From: Lachnospiraceae bacterium 10-1
GTDB taxonomy: Bacteria; Bacillota; Clostridia; Lachnospirales; Lachnospiraceae
NCBI GenBank assembly: GCA_000403495.2
Contig: KE159799.1
Span: forward strand, 595,022 to 659,021
Direction: 5' to 3'
DNA: 64,000 bases
The position numbers and the translations under genes are program-made. Below the pieces are notes generated by a model that had not been told where the DNA came from, did no database searches, and saw nothing but the letters and a program-made list of their open reading frames with translations. Shown here in pieces: positions 44,138 to 52,772 of this stretch. Within the stretch, counting starts at the first letter, position 1. Each line of letters begins with the position of its first letter.

Positions 44138-45802
44138 ATGGCAGAAAAAATAATTTACATCAGTAATGAACCGGTAGTAGAAAACAGTGCATTGGAAAAG
44201 ACCATGATTCAGGCAGCAGAAGAATTAAATGCAAAAATTTTGGTTAAGGATTTCACCAAAAACAGCAAAACCACCACAGATGCTCCTATTATCATTTTAT
44301 GCAATGGTATTAACGTACAGGATGAGCTGATTTTGGAAAGTATTGAAAAAGCTTATTTTTCTAATCAACACATTATCCTGTATAAGCCCACAAACAACGA
44401 AATTAATGCTGTCTACGAAAGGTTGGAGGGCCGGGAATACTTTAAGGCAGACAACAAGATAATCGGCTACAGTCTGTTTGGTCTTAAATTGGCAGAAAAC
44501 GGTGTCTGCTATGTACTGGAAGATCATGAAAAACAAGCAGATGCCATATCTCGAAATATGGTGGACTTTCTGAAGGATAAGCAGGAACTGGACACACCTG
44601 CACTACATCTTTTTCACAAAAAAGGAACTGACGCACTGGGAGCAGACTTTTCCGATGTGAATCTTGCTGCAATGGCAAAGCAACATGTTATTTCCAAAAA
44701 ATTTACGCTTAAGGAAAAACCCTGCACTCTTAATTTTTACATGATCTCCTGTCATAAATATGAAGGCACAACCGCAGTTGGCGGTGAAGACTGGTTCTTT
44801 ATCCAGCAATATGGAATCTTAAATGGTGCGCCCGGATATAATAAGTATTGGGCAGGAAGCTGGGCAAATGTAAATGGCGAAGACTGGTTTGTCGGTCAGG
44901 GCGAGGTCTGCCTTAATTACGTGGATTATTATAAAATGAAAAATTACATTCCCCTGCCTGATGGCGCAGATCAGATTTATGCAGAACTGATTTATGCAGA
45001 TCCACAGGCCATAAACGGCATAACCTCCTACACAGTTTCCGAAGGTATTGACATCGGAGGTACAGTCGGCTTTGAAGCCGGTGTAAGCGGTGGTGATCTG
45101 GAAGCAAAAGGAAGCGGCTCCTTCTCAATAGGTGCTAACTTTACTTCTTCTTACTCATTTGAAGTACAGGATTGCTCCTGTAAAGGTATTTCCTTAAGTG
45201 AAAACAACTCTTCCGCTGAATGGGAATACAAGTTTAAGAGGGCCGCCCAAAACAGAGCCGCCGGTAAATGGCAGTATCTTCACGATCCTGCTGCTCTATC
45301 CTGCTCAGTTTTCTCACCTCTTAATTCATGGGTATGGAAATTTAACACAGACAAAAGAGATGTTTACAAAAGTTTTATCTCCACAATGGAAATTGGAATT
45401 ATGAATACCATCAGCCGATACAGCGGCTCGCAGTCTCCAAAACATATTGCCGGAAACAGTGAAGGAAACAGTGTCTCTTTCAATATTACTTTTAATATGC
45501 CTCCCCTTTTGGGTATTGATACAAAAAGCCTGCTATTTGACAAGGAAGGCGGCACACAAAAATTTAATATTACAGTGCAGGGAACATGGTCTTTGAAAAT
45601 AAAAGATGCGCCTTCCTGGATCAGGGCCGACCAGTCCGGCGGAACAGGCGCTCACTCAGAAGTTTTTATTTCTACGGACGAAAATCAGGACAAAAAAGAG
45701 CGTCAGGCGATTCTGCAGATTTACAGAGTAAAAGATTCCACACATAACATTACAGATGGATTGATTGAAATTAAAGTAATTCAATCCGCCGGAAAGATTT
45801 AA
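44138..45802 (+). CDS. Leukocidin-like pore-former candidate with C-terminal BACON domain
   Basis: 554 residues starting MAEKIIYISNEPVV, with GGAGG 7 nt before the ATG. N-terminal alpha/beta domain (1-150) of no recognised family. A central region (about 185-455) holds GGEDWFFIQQYGI, GEDWFVGQGEVCLNY, then an alternating Gly/Ser amphipathic hairpin-like stretch (SEGIDIGGTVGFEAGVSGGDLEAKGSGSFSIGANF, 300-335) leading to YSFEVQDCSCK: this is the prestem pattern of leukocidin/aerolysin-type beta-pore toxins. C-terminal BACON-like domain (461-550: LLFDKEGGTQKFNITVQGTWSLKIKDAPSWI). No signal peptide is visible, so release would need lysis or a non-classical route. Function is inferred from pattern only. 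Confidence 0.6.
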   Translation: MAEKIIYISNEPVVENSALEKTMIQAAEELNAKILVKDFTKNSKTTTDAPIIILCNGINVQDELILESIEKAYFSNQHIILYKPTNNEINAVYERLEGREYFKADNKIIGYSLFGLKLAENGVCYVLEDHEKQADAISRNMVDFLKDKQELDTPALHLFHKKGTDALGADFSDVNLAAMAKQHVISKKFTLKEKPCTLNFYMISCHKYEGTTAVGGEDWFFIQQYGILNGAPGYNKYWAGSWANVNGEDWFVGQGEVCLNYVDYYKMKNYIPLPDGADQIYAELIYADPQAINGITSYTVSEGIDIGGTVGFEAGVSGGDLEAKGSGSFSIGANFTSSYSFEVQDCSCKGISLSENNSSAEWEYKFKRAAQNRAAGKWQYLHDPAALSCSVFSPLNSWVWKFNTDKRDVYKSFISTMEIGIMNTISRYSGSQSPKHIAGNSEGNSVSFNITFNMPPLLGIDTKSLLFDKEGGTQKFNITVQGTWSLKIKDAPSWIRADQSGGTGAHSEVFISTDENQDKKERQAILQIYRVKDSTHNITDGLIEIKVIQSAGKI

Positions 45803-45833
45803 TCCTCTATCTGGAATATCATATAGGCAATTG

Positions 45834-45864
45834 CAAAAGGCAGGAAATTCTCCTGCTTTTTTGC
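45834..45864 (+). terminator. Rho-independent terminator of the pore-former-like gene
   Basis: GCAGGA-AATTC-TCCTGC stem extended by an A/T stem and followed by TTTTTT, 39 nt after the stop. Confidence 0.85.
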
Positions 45865-46161
45865 CTGTCATAAAAGCTGTCCATTACACTACAGGTTGTT
45901 TCAAACACGAACCTATTATGTCTATACTTCCCTGTGATTTGTAATACACTATTTTCCATTACTTGTGTATTTTATCCCTTTTTCCAAAATACCCCTGTTA
46001 CATGCAAATGCTTTAAAAAAATTAGTGGTTTTCTCGATATCTATACATCCTGTGCCACTGCCATCTCAGATGGTGCTTCTGCATTTTTATCTTACTCTCT
46101 CTCCTTGTATTTTGTGCATCTCTTCTTTCAAACGCCCATTTTAACTTATATATTTGGAATT
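45865..46161. other. Intergenic region between convergent genes
   Basis: AT-rich, no gene supported. Confidence 0.35.
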
Positions 46162-47349
46162 CTATTTTTCTTTACTCCCTGGAATGAATTTTCCCTGCTC
46201 CAACCTTGAAAATTCTTCGTCAATATCGTGCGTCAGCTTAGAAAGCGGTCTCTTCCCCCATTTTTCCTTCCTTATATCCGATAAATACAAGGTATTTTTT
46301 ACATCTGTTACGCTGTGAAATAAATCAGGAAATCTATCACACAATGACTTAAGATAGTCTTCGCCAAAAATATATCTTTGACGGAACAAATCAAGCACAT
46401 GCTCTTTATGGCTGTTATATAGTTTTTCCAGCTTGAAAATTTCCAATGAATTTTCAAGCCGCTTTGCATATTCTTCCGGCCTGTCCTGTTCCTTCCATTT
46501 TCCGGTAATCACAAACCTGTCTTTTTCAGCCTGATTTCCTGTAAGGTACATTACGCTTCCTTGGGGCTGCACCTCAAATCCCCATGCATCCCCCATCTCC
46601 TCTGCATAGGGATACAGTACCGGCAGATCATTGTCTCTTTTTATATGATTGCAAAGTCTGCAGGAAGGGATCAGATTTAAAATGGACAGCGCCAGGTGGG
46701 GATATTTCGATTTGCTTTTATAATGGTCTATTTGTGCCCGAAGGCTTCCCGTTTTCATTTCCAATGTGGTAATAAAAGTACGGTTACAATAAGGACATAC
46801 CTCCACCCCTAACAAATTCAGCAGTTGTGAAAGTTCCTTTTGGGAAGAAAATTTCTCATAACAAAACACATAGGACAATAATTCCTTATCATCTGCGATC
46901 TCAAAGTTCAAATCATAATCATCTGTATGCAGCCGGTTCATAGGCACAGTCAGCAGCAAATGAAAATTCTCTTTATTTACATGGCCGGATTCTTCTGCAA
47001 TTCCTTCATATAAAAATTCATATAGACGTGCTGACTTTTCTCTTATGATGCTTTTCGCTAACAGAGCATCATTTTTCCTTCGCTCGTTACTGCCCTCAAT
47101 TCTCCCTTTTGTAATTTCATAATTCTCTAGAATTTCAATATATTTTTCCGTCCTGTTTCTCGGACGCCGGCCTGTTATTTTATCAAACTGCTCCACCCCA
47201 ATCAAAGTGTCCTGCCATCTGAATTTTCCATCCGGGAAAACATCTTCCGGGTAAAAGGACGTGACCAATGCTATTAAGTTCCAATACAAATCCATGATTT
47301 TATCTTTGTATTTGTGCTCATAATAGGGTGTTATTTTAATCATTCCCAT
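46162..47349 (-). CDS. HNH endonuclease of a Septu-like defence pair (PtuB-like)
   Basis: 395 residues. A zinc-bound HNH core lies about 185-240: VCPYCNRTF, then AQIDHYKSKSKYPHLALSILNLIPSCRLCNHIKR, giving the D-H, N and C-x2-C/H elements of McrA-type HNH nucleases. The rest is helical. Its start overlaps the ATPase gene end by 10 nt. An SMC/ABC-like ATPase directly followed by an HNH nuclease is the layout of Septu (PtuA-PtuB) and of retron effector modules (family knowledge). No reverse transcriptase is adjacent, so Septu-like is preferred. It is larger than typical PtuB. Confidence 0.75.
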   Translation of the reverse strand: MGMIKITPYYEHKYKDKIMDLYWNLIALVTSFYPEDVFPDGKFRWQDTLIGVEQFDKITGRRPRNRTEKYIEILENYEITKGRIEGSNERRKNDALLAKSIIREKSARLYEFLYEGIAEESGHVNKENFHLLLTVPMNRLHTDDYDLNFEIADDKELLSYVFCYEKFSSQKELSQLLNLLGVEVCPYCNRTFITTLEMKTGSLRAQIDHYKSKSKYPHLALSILNLIPSCRLCNHIKRDNDLPVLYPYAEEMGDAWGFEVQPQGSVMYLTGNQAEKDRFVITGKWKEQDRPEEYAKRLENSLEIFKLEKLYNSHKEHVLDLFRQRYIFGEDYLKSLCDRFPDLFHSVTDVKNTLYLSDIRKEKWGKRPLSKLTHDIDEEFSRLEQGKFIPGSKEK

Positions 47350-49628
47350 TCGCCCTTTCCTCTTCTGTTCAGCTCCCGGCTGATTCTTTCCAGTTCTTCT
47401 TTCAGTTCCTCTGATGTGAAATCTGCATATTGCCGTTTCGGCTCCTTAGATGAAAAATCCTTATATTGTGGCCGCGGCATAGTCAGTATTTCAAGCTGTC
47501 TTGTATAATCCGACGCCAGTTCCATCAATTTACTTTTTATAATTCCTTCAGCAAGCAGGGAAATGACTGGTTCAAATTCTTCCTTTATTTTAGAAATACA
47601 TTCTTTTCCTTCTGAAAAATCAAACTGACATTTTGCTGTCTGCCAATCCTCCAAAACCCGCCTTATCTCTTCCAGTCCATCTACCACATTCTGTATCTTT
47701 TTCCCTGCAAACTCTCCAATCGTTCCATCAGAAAGGAAAAAGCTGTCCCGCAGTATTAAATGGATATTTTGTCCAAAGGTCTCAATCCTGCCCCTGCCAT
47801 CTGTCTGCGTAATACCTGTTTTTTCATCCTTTTTTAAATAAATCACATTTCTGGAAGGCATGTCACCCAGCAAAAGAGGCGAGTGAGTAGACAAAATAAT
47901 TTGAACTTCCCGGCAGCATTCTTTGGGATAAATCTCCTGTATAAATGCTGTCAATATGGAAACAAACCGCCTCTGCCATTCAGGATGATAGGTCAGATCC
48001 GCTTCATCCATAAACAAAATAACTGACTCACATGCAATTCTGTTTCCCTTCGCATCTATATTATAAATTTTACAGTCTCCGTTTTTTTCGTTTGCATAAT
48101 CTTTTTCAAAAATATAATAAAGAGAGGTAAAAAGCCGCAGCAGATTATCCTCCCCACTGCTCAGTCCCCAATTAAAATCCAAAAAGTAATGGGGATTGCA
48201 GATGTAGCGGTATTTTTGAAGAAAATCGCTAAACCATTCTGCGTCTTTGGCGAGTATGCTAAATTTAAGAGGACTATTATGAGGCATGGAAGGTATTAAG
48301 TAATACTCGACTGGCTTTATCATTTGAAAATGTTTTGAAAGTTCCTCTTTTTCCCTGAAAAGATATTGGATAAATGTTCTACTGCACTCTCCCATCCATT
48401 GCAGATCATCTTTCTTAACGTTTTTTCCTTCCCTATCAACTGCTATAATTCTATAAGTTTCTATAAACATATTAATAATTTCCAAAAATTCATCTTCTGC
48501 TATTTTTGCCTCCACCTTTTCGAGCTTTTTCCTATTTAAATAATTCATAAAATAGTTAATAAATTCATTCTCTTTTTGGCTTTTTTCTAACACATGCATA
48601 ATATTTCTATACAGACTCTGAATGCAATTACAACATAATTCGTACACCAACACATCAATAGAAATTGTTGATGTATCTCTCATTTTATGGCTTTCCACTT
48701 GTTCTTTCCACTTTTTCACCTGCAATGCTGCCCCTGGTGCCATTAATTCCTTTGTTTCAATTACTTTTCCCCCTTCCACCGATACAATTTGTGATTTGGA
48801 CAGCAGACTAAAATTCGCCGGATATATAGTGATCGTAAGTTTTTCCGGCACCGGCACGTGATACCCCTTATTTCTTAAGCGCTTTAAAATTGCATACTGT
48901 TTTTTATCAAAAACATATTTCACCTGCTTATACTTTTCGTAGGAAAAAAATACCTCAAGCCATTTATCTCCATAACCATCCTGATAGCTTTTCCAATCTA
49001 CGTCATTTCTGTAATCAGATACCATCATCCCACAAGTGGAACAATCATACAAAAATCTATTTCTAACATGCACCATTCTATCTCTTGAAGATTGGTTATT
49101 TCTGGTATCCTCTAACTGTGCCCTTTGAAAATCTCCTTCATTTATTGTATTGGTAAGATAAATCAGCTTTGTTTTTGATATGACTTCCAACATCCAGGTA
49201 TTGGGAAATTTATCATAAGTCGATATCATATACAATTCCATTTTCTTTCCAGTAATCTCTAACTGCTCACTTTTCCTCCCTGGCATAAATAACACCACAG
49301 GCTTTTCTTTTTCTTCCAATACAAGAATCGTTTTATTAAAATCTATTATTTCCTTATCATAAATTTCCCCCAAAAGTCCCATCAAACAATTCATAATTGT
49401 TGATTTTCCAGAACCATTATCTCCTGCCAGAGCAGTTACATTATAAATATTTTCTCCCCAAAATCTTTCCGGCAGTGCTATATTGGCATCCAAAACTTCC
49501 AATTTTCCGTCCTTATACCTGAAATACTCCTTTGTCCCAAAGTTCATCTGAAAATGTGTTAGCCCTCTGTGCAAAGCTGGTTTTCCATCTGGATTATAAA
49601 ATTCCATATAAACATACAATATCCTCAT
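47340..49628 (-). CDS. ABC/SMC-type AAA ATPase of a Septu-like defence pair (PtuA-like)
   Basis: 762 residues starting MRILYVYMEFYNPDGK, with GGGAG 5 nt upstream. Walker A: GDNGSGKSTIM. Signature-like: WGLSSGEDNLLRLF. Walker B: VILFMDEADLTYHPEW, followed by a switch His in ILSTHSPLLLGD. A long helical insertion lies between Walker A and the signature. The tail is highly charged. It probably senses phage and licenses the HNH nuclease. The gene pair is isolated between a terminator and convergent DNA, as portable defence islands are. Confidence 0.82.
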   Translation of the reverse strand: MRILYVYMEFYNPDGKPALHRGLTHFQMNFGTKEYFRYKDGKLEVLDANIALPERFWGENIYNVTALAGDNGSGKSTIMNCLMGLLGEIYDKEIIDFNKTILVLEEKEKPVVLFMPGRKSEQLEITGKKMELYMISTYDKFPNTWMLEVISKTKLIYLTNTINEGDFQRAQLEDTRNNQSSRDRMVHVRNRFLYDCSTCGMMVSDYRNDVDWKSYQDGYGDKWLEVFFSYEKYKQVKYVFDKKQYAILKRLRNKGYHVPVPEKLTITIYPANFSLLSKSQIVSVEGGKVIETKELMAPGAALQVKKWKEQVESHKMRDTSTISIDVLVYELCCNCIQSLYRNIMHVLEKSQKENEFINYFMNYLNRKKLEKVEAKIAEDEFLEIINMFIETYRIIAVDREGKNVKKDDLQWMGECSRTFIQYLFREKEELSKHFQMIKPVEYYLIPSMPHNSPLKFSILAKDAEWFSDFLQKYRYICNPHYFLDFNWGLSSGEDNLLRLFTSLYYIFEKDYANEKNGDCKIYNIDAKGNRIACESVILFMDEADLTYHPEWQRRFVSILTAFIQEIYPKECCREVQIILSTHSPLLLGDMPSRNVIYLKKDEKTGITQTDGRGRIETFGQNIHLILRDSFFLSDGTIGEFAGKKIQNVVDGLEEIRRVLEDWQTAKCQFDFSEGKECISKIKEEFEPVISLLAEGIIKSKLMELASDYTRQLEILTMPRPQYKDFSSKEPKRQYADFTSEELKEELERISRELNRRGKGEWE

Positions 49629-49671
49629 TTCTGCTCCCATCTGTCCGCTTTGGCAGACACTCAAATTCTAA

Positions 49672-49705
49672 AAATCCCACATACCGTTTTCGGCACATGG
49701 GATTT
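49672..49705 (-). terminator. Terminator after the SGNH gene
   Basis: AAATCCCA ... TGGGATTT stem with an inner GTGCCG/CGGTAT pairing, on the minus strand followed by TTAGAATTT, 20 nt after the SGNH stop. Confidence 0.7.
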
Positions 49706-49725
49706 CAACCAAAAAATTATGTTTT

Positions 49726-51240
49726 TTATTTTTTTTCTCTTACCTGCCACTTAGAGTCAAAGCACAAATGGCTGATTACTTCCCCCTGCTGTCCCAAAAT
49801 TATAATCTGTACATCATCATAATAATGTTCTTCCATGTCCAAATAGTTATTTTCAAAATCCTCATTTACATACACAGCCGCATAGTCCTTCAATCCAATA
49901 TAGGTAGTCGGTCCTAAAAAGGTGTTAACCCCTTCCACCTGCGTTTCCCCGCTAAATTCATAGATAACAGGAACATTACTCATTCTGCCTGATGTATCAC
50001 GAATAAGCAGATAAGGCCCATTTTCCAAAAAGGCTTCCTCAATCACTTCCGAACCTGTCAAATGCTTTATAAACCGGCGAACCATAGAATCATGAATCGC
50101 CTTTGAGTCACCTCTCAAATAGATAATTGCACTTGCACCAAGATACTGAATCTCACCCAGTTCCGCATACAAATCTGACTGATTTGCCAATTTATCAATT
50201 TCAGCCGCCCTCCACTGGTCAGCCCTTTCCTTCCATCCGGCATAAGCATCATCTTCCCTATGATCCGGAAGCCCGTATGCTTCTTTAAGCTTCCCTCCAA
50301 TATAGGAAGTTACTTTATACATGCCATTCGCATTCAAATGAGTATCATCACTCATATCCGTATAGTAATCAACAATCGACTGGTTTTCCTGCGGCAGCAG
50401 ATTCAAAAATGGAAGATTATTTTCGGCTGCAATTTCCGTAATTCTGTTCACTGCCTGACGATCCTGATCATAGGAAACTGCCATTGGCAGAAAAGTGAGA
50501 ACCACATCAATGTCTCTTTGTCTGCACTCTTCCAGTATTTTATAAAGATACTCTTCACAGACAGATTTTTCCGAAAGAGTCTGATCCGTATTCTCAGCCT
50601 GCTCAACCCTTGAACTTAAATATAATTCCTGCCGCTGTTCTGCTCCTAGCAAATACTCACCATACCCCTGCCCATTCACAGGCTTGAAGTCTCCTGCTGT
50701 TATCGAGGACCACCGTCCATGATACAAGGTAAAATTCCACAAAAATTCCTTTCTAATCTCGGGATCAGAAATCAGATCATTAACTGCTGCAATTTTCGTT
50801 TTGCTGATGGGCCAGATATCCATATTCGTATGAAGCAAAGAAACAGAATTACGTATGTCTTCCTCTGATTCCTGCCCATTCATAATATCCAGATATTTGT
50901 AATTCCTGTCTAACGCCCATAGATCAACTACAACACATTTAGGCGTACAGTAATCAAGCGCATTCATTAATGTCCAATAGGACTCTGTTACCATCCCGCC
51001 AGGTTTTCCCATATTATAAGAGGTAATTCCATACTCTGAATAAAGCTGAACCGGATTAATTCCATTAAGCACATGGGAAGAACCTAAAAACAGTACATCA
51101 ATCTGGTCTGCAAGCTCCATAAAATCCTGATATTTTTTCCGACTGTCTTTTCTTTCCGTAATTTTGGCTGCTACTCCAACCAGTACAAAAATAATTATGA
51201 AAAACAGCACTATTTTCACTGCATTGTAATATTTTCTCAT
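49726..51240 (-). CDS. Membrane-anchored SGNH hydrolase-like acyl transferase partner (AlgJ/PatB-like)
   Basis: 504 residues: N-terminal membrane anchor (IVLFFIIIFVLVGVAA), then an extracytoplasmic SGNH domain with block I FLGSSHVLNG (catalytic Ser in GSSH), and block V DDTHLNANGMYKVT (Asp and His). Followed by a C-terminal beta domain. Located 25 nt after the MBOAT gene. Such pairs move acetyl groups across the membrane and onto a polysaccharide, teichoic acid or peptidoglycan (family knowledge); the acceptor is unknown, but the exopolysaccharide of this strain is a candidate. Confidence 0.82.
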   Translation of the reverse strand: MRKYYNAVKIVLFFIIIFVLVGVAAKITERKDSRKKYQDFMELADQIDVLFLGSSHVLNGINPVQLYSEYGITSYNMGKPGGMVTESYWTLMNALDYCTPKCVVVDLWALDRNYKYLDIMNGQESEEDIRNSVSLLHTNMDIWPISKTKIAAVNDLISDPEIRKEFLWNFTLYHGRWSSITAGDFKPVNGQGYGEYLLGAEQRQELYLSSRVEQAENTDQTLSEKSVCEEYLYKILEECRQRDIDVVLTFLPMAVSYDQDRQAVNRITEIAAENNLPFLNLLPQENQSIVDYYTDMSDDTHLNANGMYKVTSYIGGKLKEAYGLPDHREDDAYAGWKERADQWRAAEIDKLANQSDLYAELGEIQYLGASAIIYLRGDSKAIHDSMVRRFIKHLTGSEVIEEAFLENGPYLLIRDTSGRMSNVPVIYEFSGETQVEGVNTFLGPTTYIGLKDYAAVYVNEDFENNYLDMEEHYYDDVQIIILGQQGEVISHLCFDSKWQVREKK

Positions 51241-51265
51241 CTGCCTACCTCAAAAGTATCTCCTG

Positions 51266-52702
51266 CTAGAACTGATAGTAAATAAAGCTGGACGTATCAT
51301 ATGCAGCGCCCCAAATACCACATATCAGTATAAAAAGCACTGCTGTTATGTAAATAGGCCAGCGGATCCAAAGACGTTCCCTTGCAATACACTTGGAAAT
51401 AATGATCCCACGTTCATTCAAAAGATCAACAACAATAAGTAAAATAAGCCCGGCAAACATCACCATCACATTTGGTCCGTCAAGACCTAACGTATGCATT
51501 GTTCCGTCGAATAATTCCCATACCCGTGGATGCAGAAACTGCTTAAATATCTCAAGAGCAGCTTCCAGATTTTCTGCCCGGAAAAAAATCCATGCAGTAC
51601 TGACCATACAAAAAGTAACTAACACTTTAATTATTTTAGAACTTCGGGACTGCTCTTCCAGCTTTAGCCCTTTGGCAAACTTCCTTCGAACCGGCATAAG
51701 AAATGCACCAATGACCTGATAGAATCCATGCAGGCCACCCCATAAAATAAAAGTCCACCCGCCGCCATGCCATAAACCGCTTAAAAGAAATACTGCCATA
51801 ACATTGACATATTTTCTCACAGTACCTTTTCTGTTTCCACCAAGGGGAATGTAAATATAATCCCGAAACCAGGAAGAAAGGGAAATATGCCACCTTCTCC
51901 AGAAATCTGAAATACTTTCAGCCAGATAAGGACATTTGAAATTCTCCATAATGCGTATTCCAAGTGCCTGTGATATTCCGATTGCAATATGAGAATAGCC
52001 TGCAAAATCACAATAAATTTGAAACGTATATAAAACAGAAGTCAGCAAAATCAGTGCTCCCCCATAGCTTTCCGGCGAAAGATACACCGTATCCACTAAA
52101 ATGGAAATCCGGTCAGCTAAAACAAGCTTTAAAAAATACCCCCACAGCATTCTCACAAATCCATCTCTGATCCGGCTTGTATTAAACCGGATCTGCTTAA
52201 AGCTTTCTGTTGAAAACTGAGGAAGCATATTTCCGGCACGTTCAATCGGCCCTGACAATATGGTAGGAAAAAATGAAACAAAAAGAGCATATTTGATCAA
52301 ATTCTTTTCAGCAAATATCCGTCCATGATACACATCCGCTAAATATCCACAAGACATAAAAAGGTAAAAGGATATTCCCACCGGCAGAAGAAGGCTGCTT
52401 ATCCGCCCTCCCGATAAAAAGCCTGCATACTTAAAGTATCCAAGCGCTGACATATTTAAAACCAGAGCCAGCACAAAAACTATCTTTTTCCATTTACCTT
52501 GAATATGTACCATCCAAAACGCACTTCCATATGAAAGAAGTGTGGCAGCAACAAGAAATATTAGATACCAGATATTCTGACTACCATAAAAAAGATAACT
52601 GGCTGCCAATAAAACCCCACATTTAAAGTACGCCGGCACTACATAATAAATAATTAATGTACATACAAAAAAGAATAAAAATTCTATAGAAACAATTTGC
52701 AT
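51266..52702 (-). CDS. MBOAT-family membrane O-acyltransferase (AlgI/DltB/PatA-like)
   Basis: 478 residues, about 11 membrane helices. Conserved MBOAT motifs: SISDFWRRWHISLSSWFRDYIYIPLGGNRKG, and the catalytic His in LSGLWHGGGWTFILWGGLHGFYQ. Transfers an acyl group from a cytoplasmic donor to an extracellular acceptor. First gene of the two-gene operon with the SGNH protein. Confidence 0.92.
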   Translation of the reverse strand: MQIVSIEFLFFFVCTLIIYYVVPAYFKCGVLLAASYLFYGSQNIWYLIFLVAATLLSYGSAFWMVHIQGKWKKIVFVLALVLNMSALGYFKYAGFLSGGRISSLLLPVGISFYLFMSCGYLADVYHGRIFAEKNLIKYALFVSFFPTILSGPIERAGNMLPQFSTESFKQIRFNTSRIRDGFVRMLWGYFLKLVLADRISILVDTVYLSPESYGGALILLTSVLYTFQIYCDFAGYSHIAIGISQALGIRIMENFKCPYLAESISDFWRRWHISLSSWFRDYIYIPLGGNRKGTVRKYVNVMAVFLLSGLWHGGGWTFILWGGLHGFYQVIGAFLMPVRRKFAKGLKLEEQSRSSKIIKVLVTFCMVSTAWIFFRAENLEAALEIFKQFLHPRVWELFDGTMHTLGLDGPNVMVMFAGLILLIVVDLLNERGIIISKCIARERLWIRWPIYITAVLFILICGIWGAAYDTSSFIYYQF

Positions 52703-52772
52703 TTGTCTTCTCCAGTACTGATAAATATTTAATTATTTTATCATAGTAAAACAGCAAACGTCAAACCCATCT

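Noticed and set aside
45934..46209. Possible 91-residue membrane protein after the pore-former-like gene
   Set aside because: No ribosome-binding site, overlaps the end of the HNH gene, composition like AT-rich intergenic DNA.
46162..49628. Retron (reverse transcriptase + msr/msd) linked to the ATPase/HNH pair
   Set aside because: No YADD-type reverse transcriptase found on either strand within the window near the pair.
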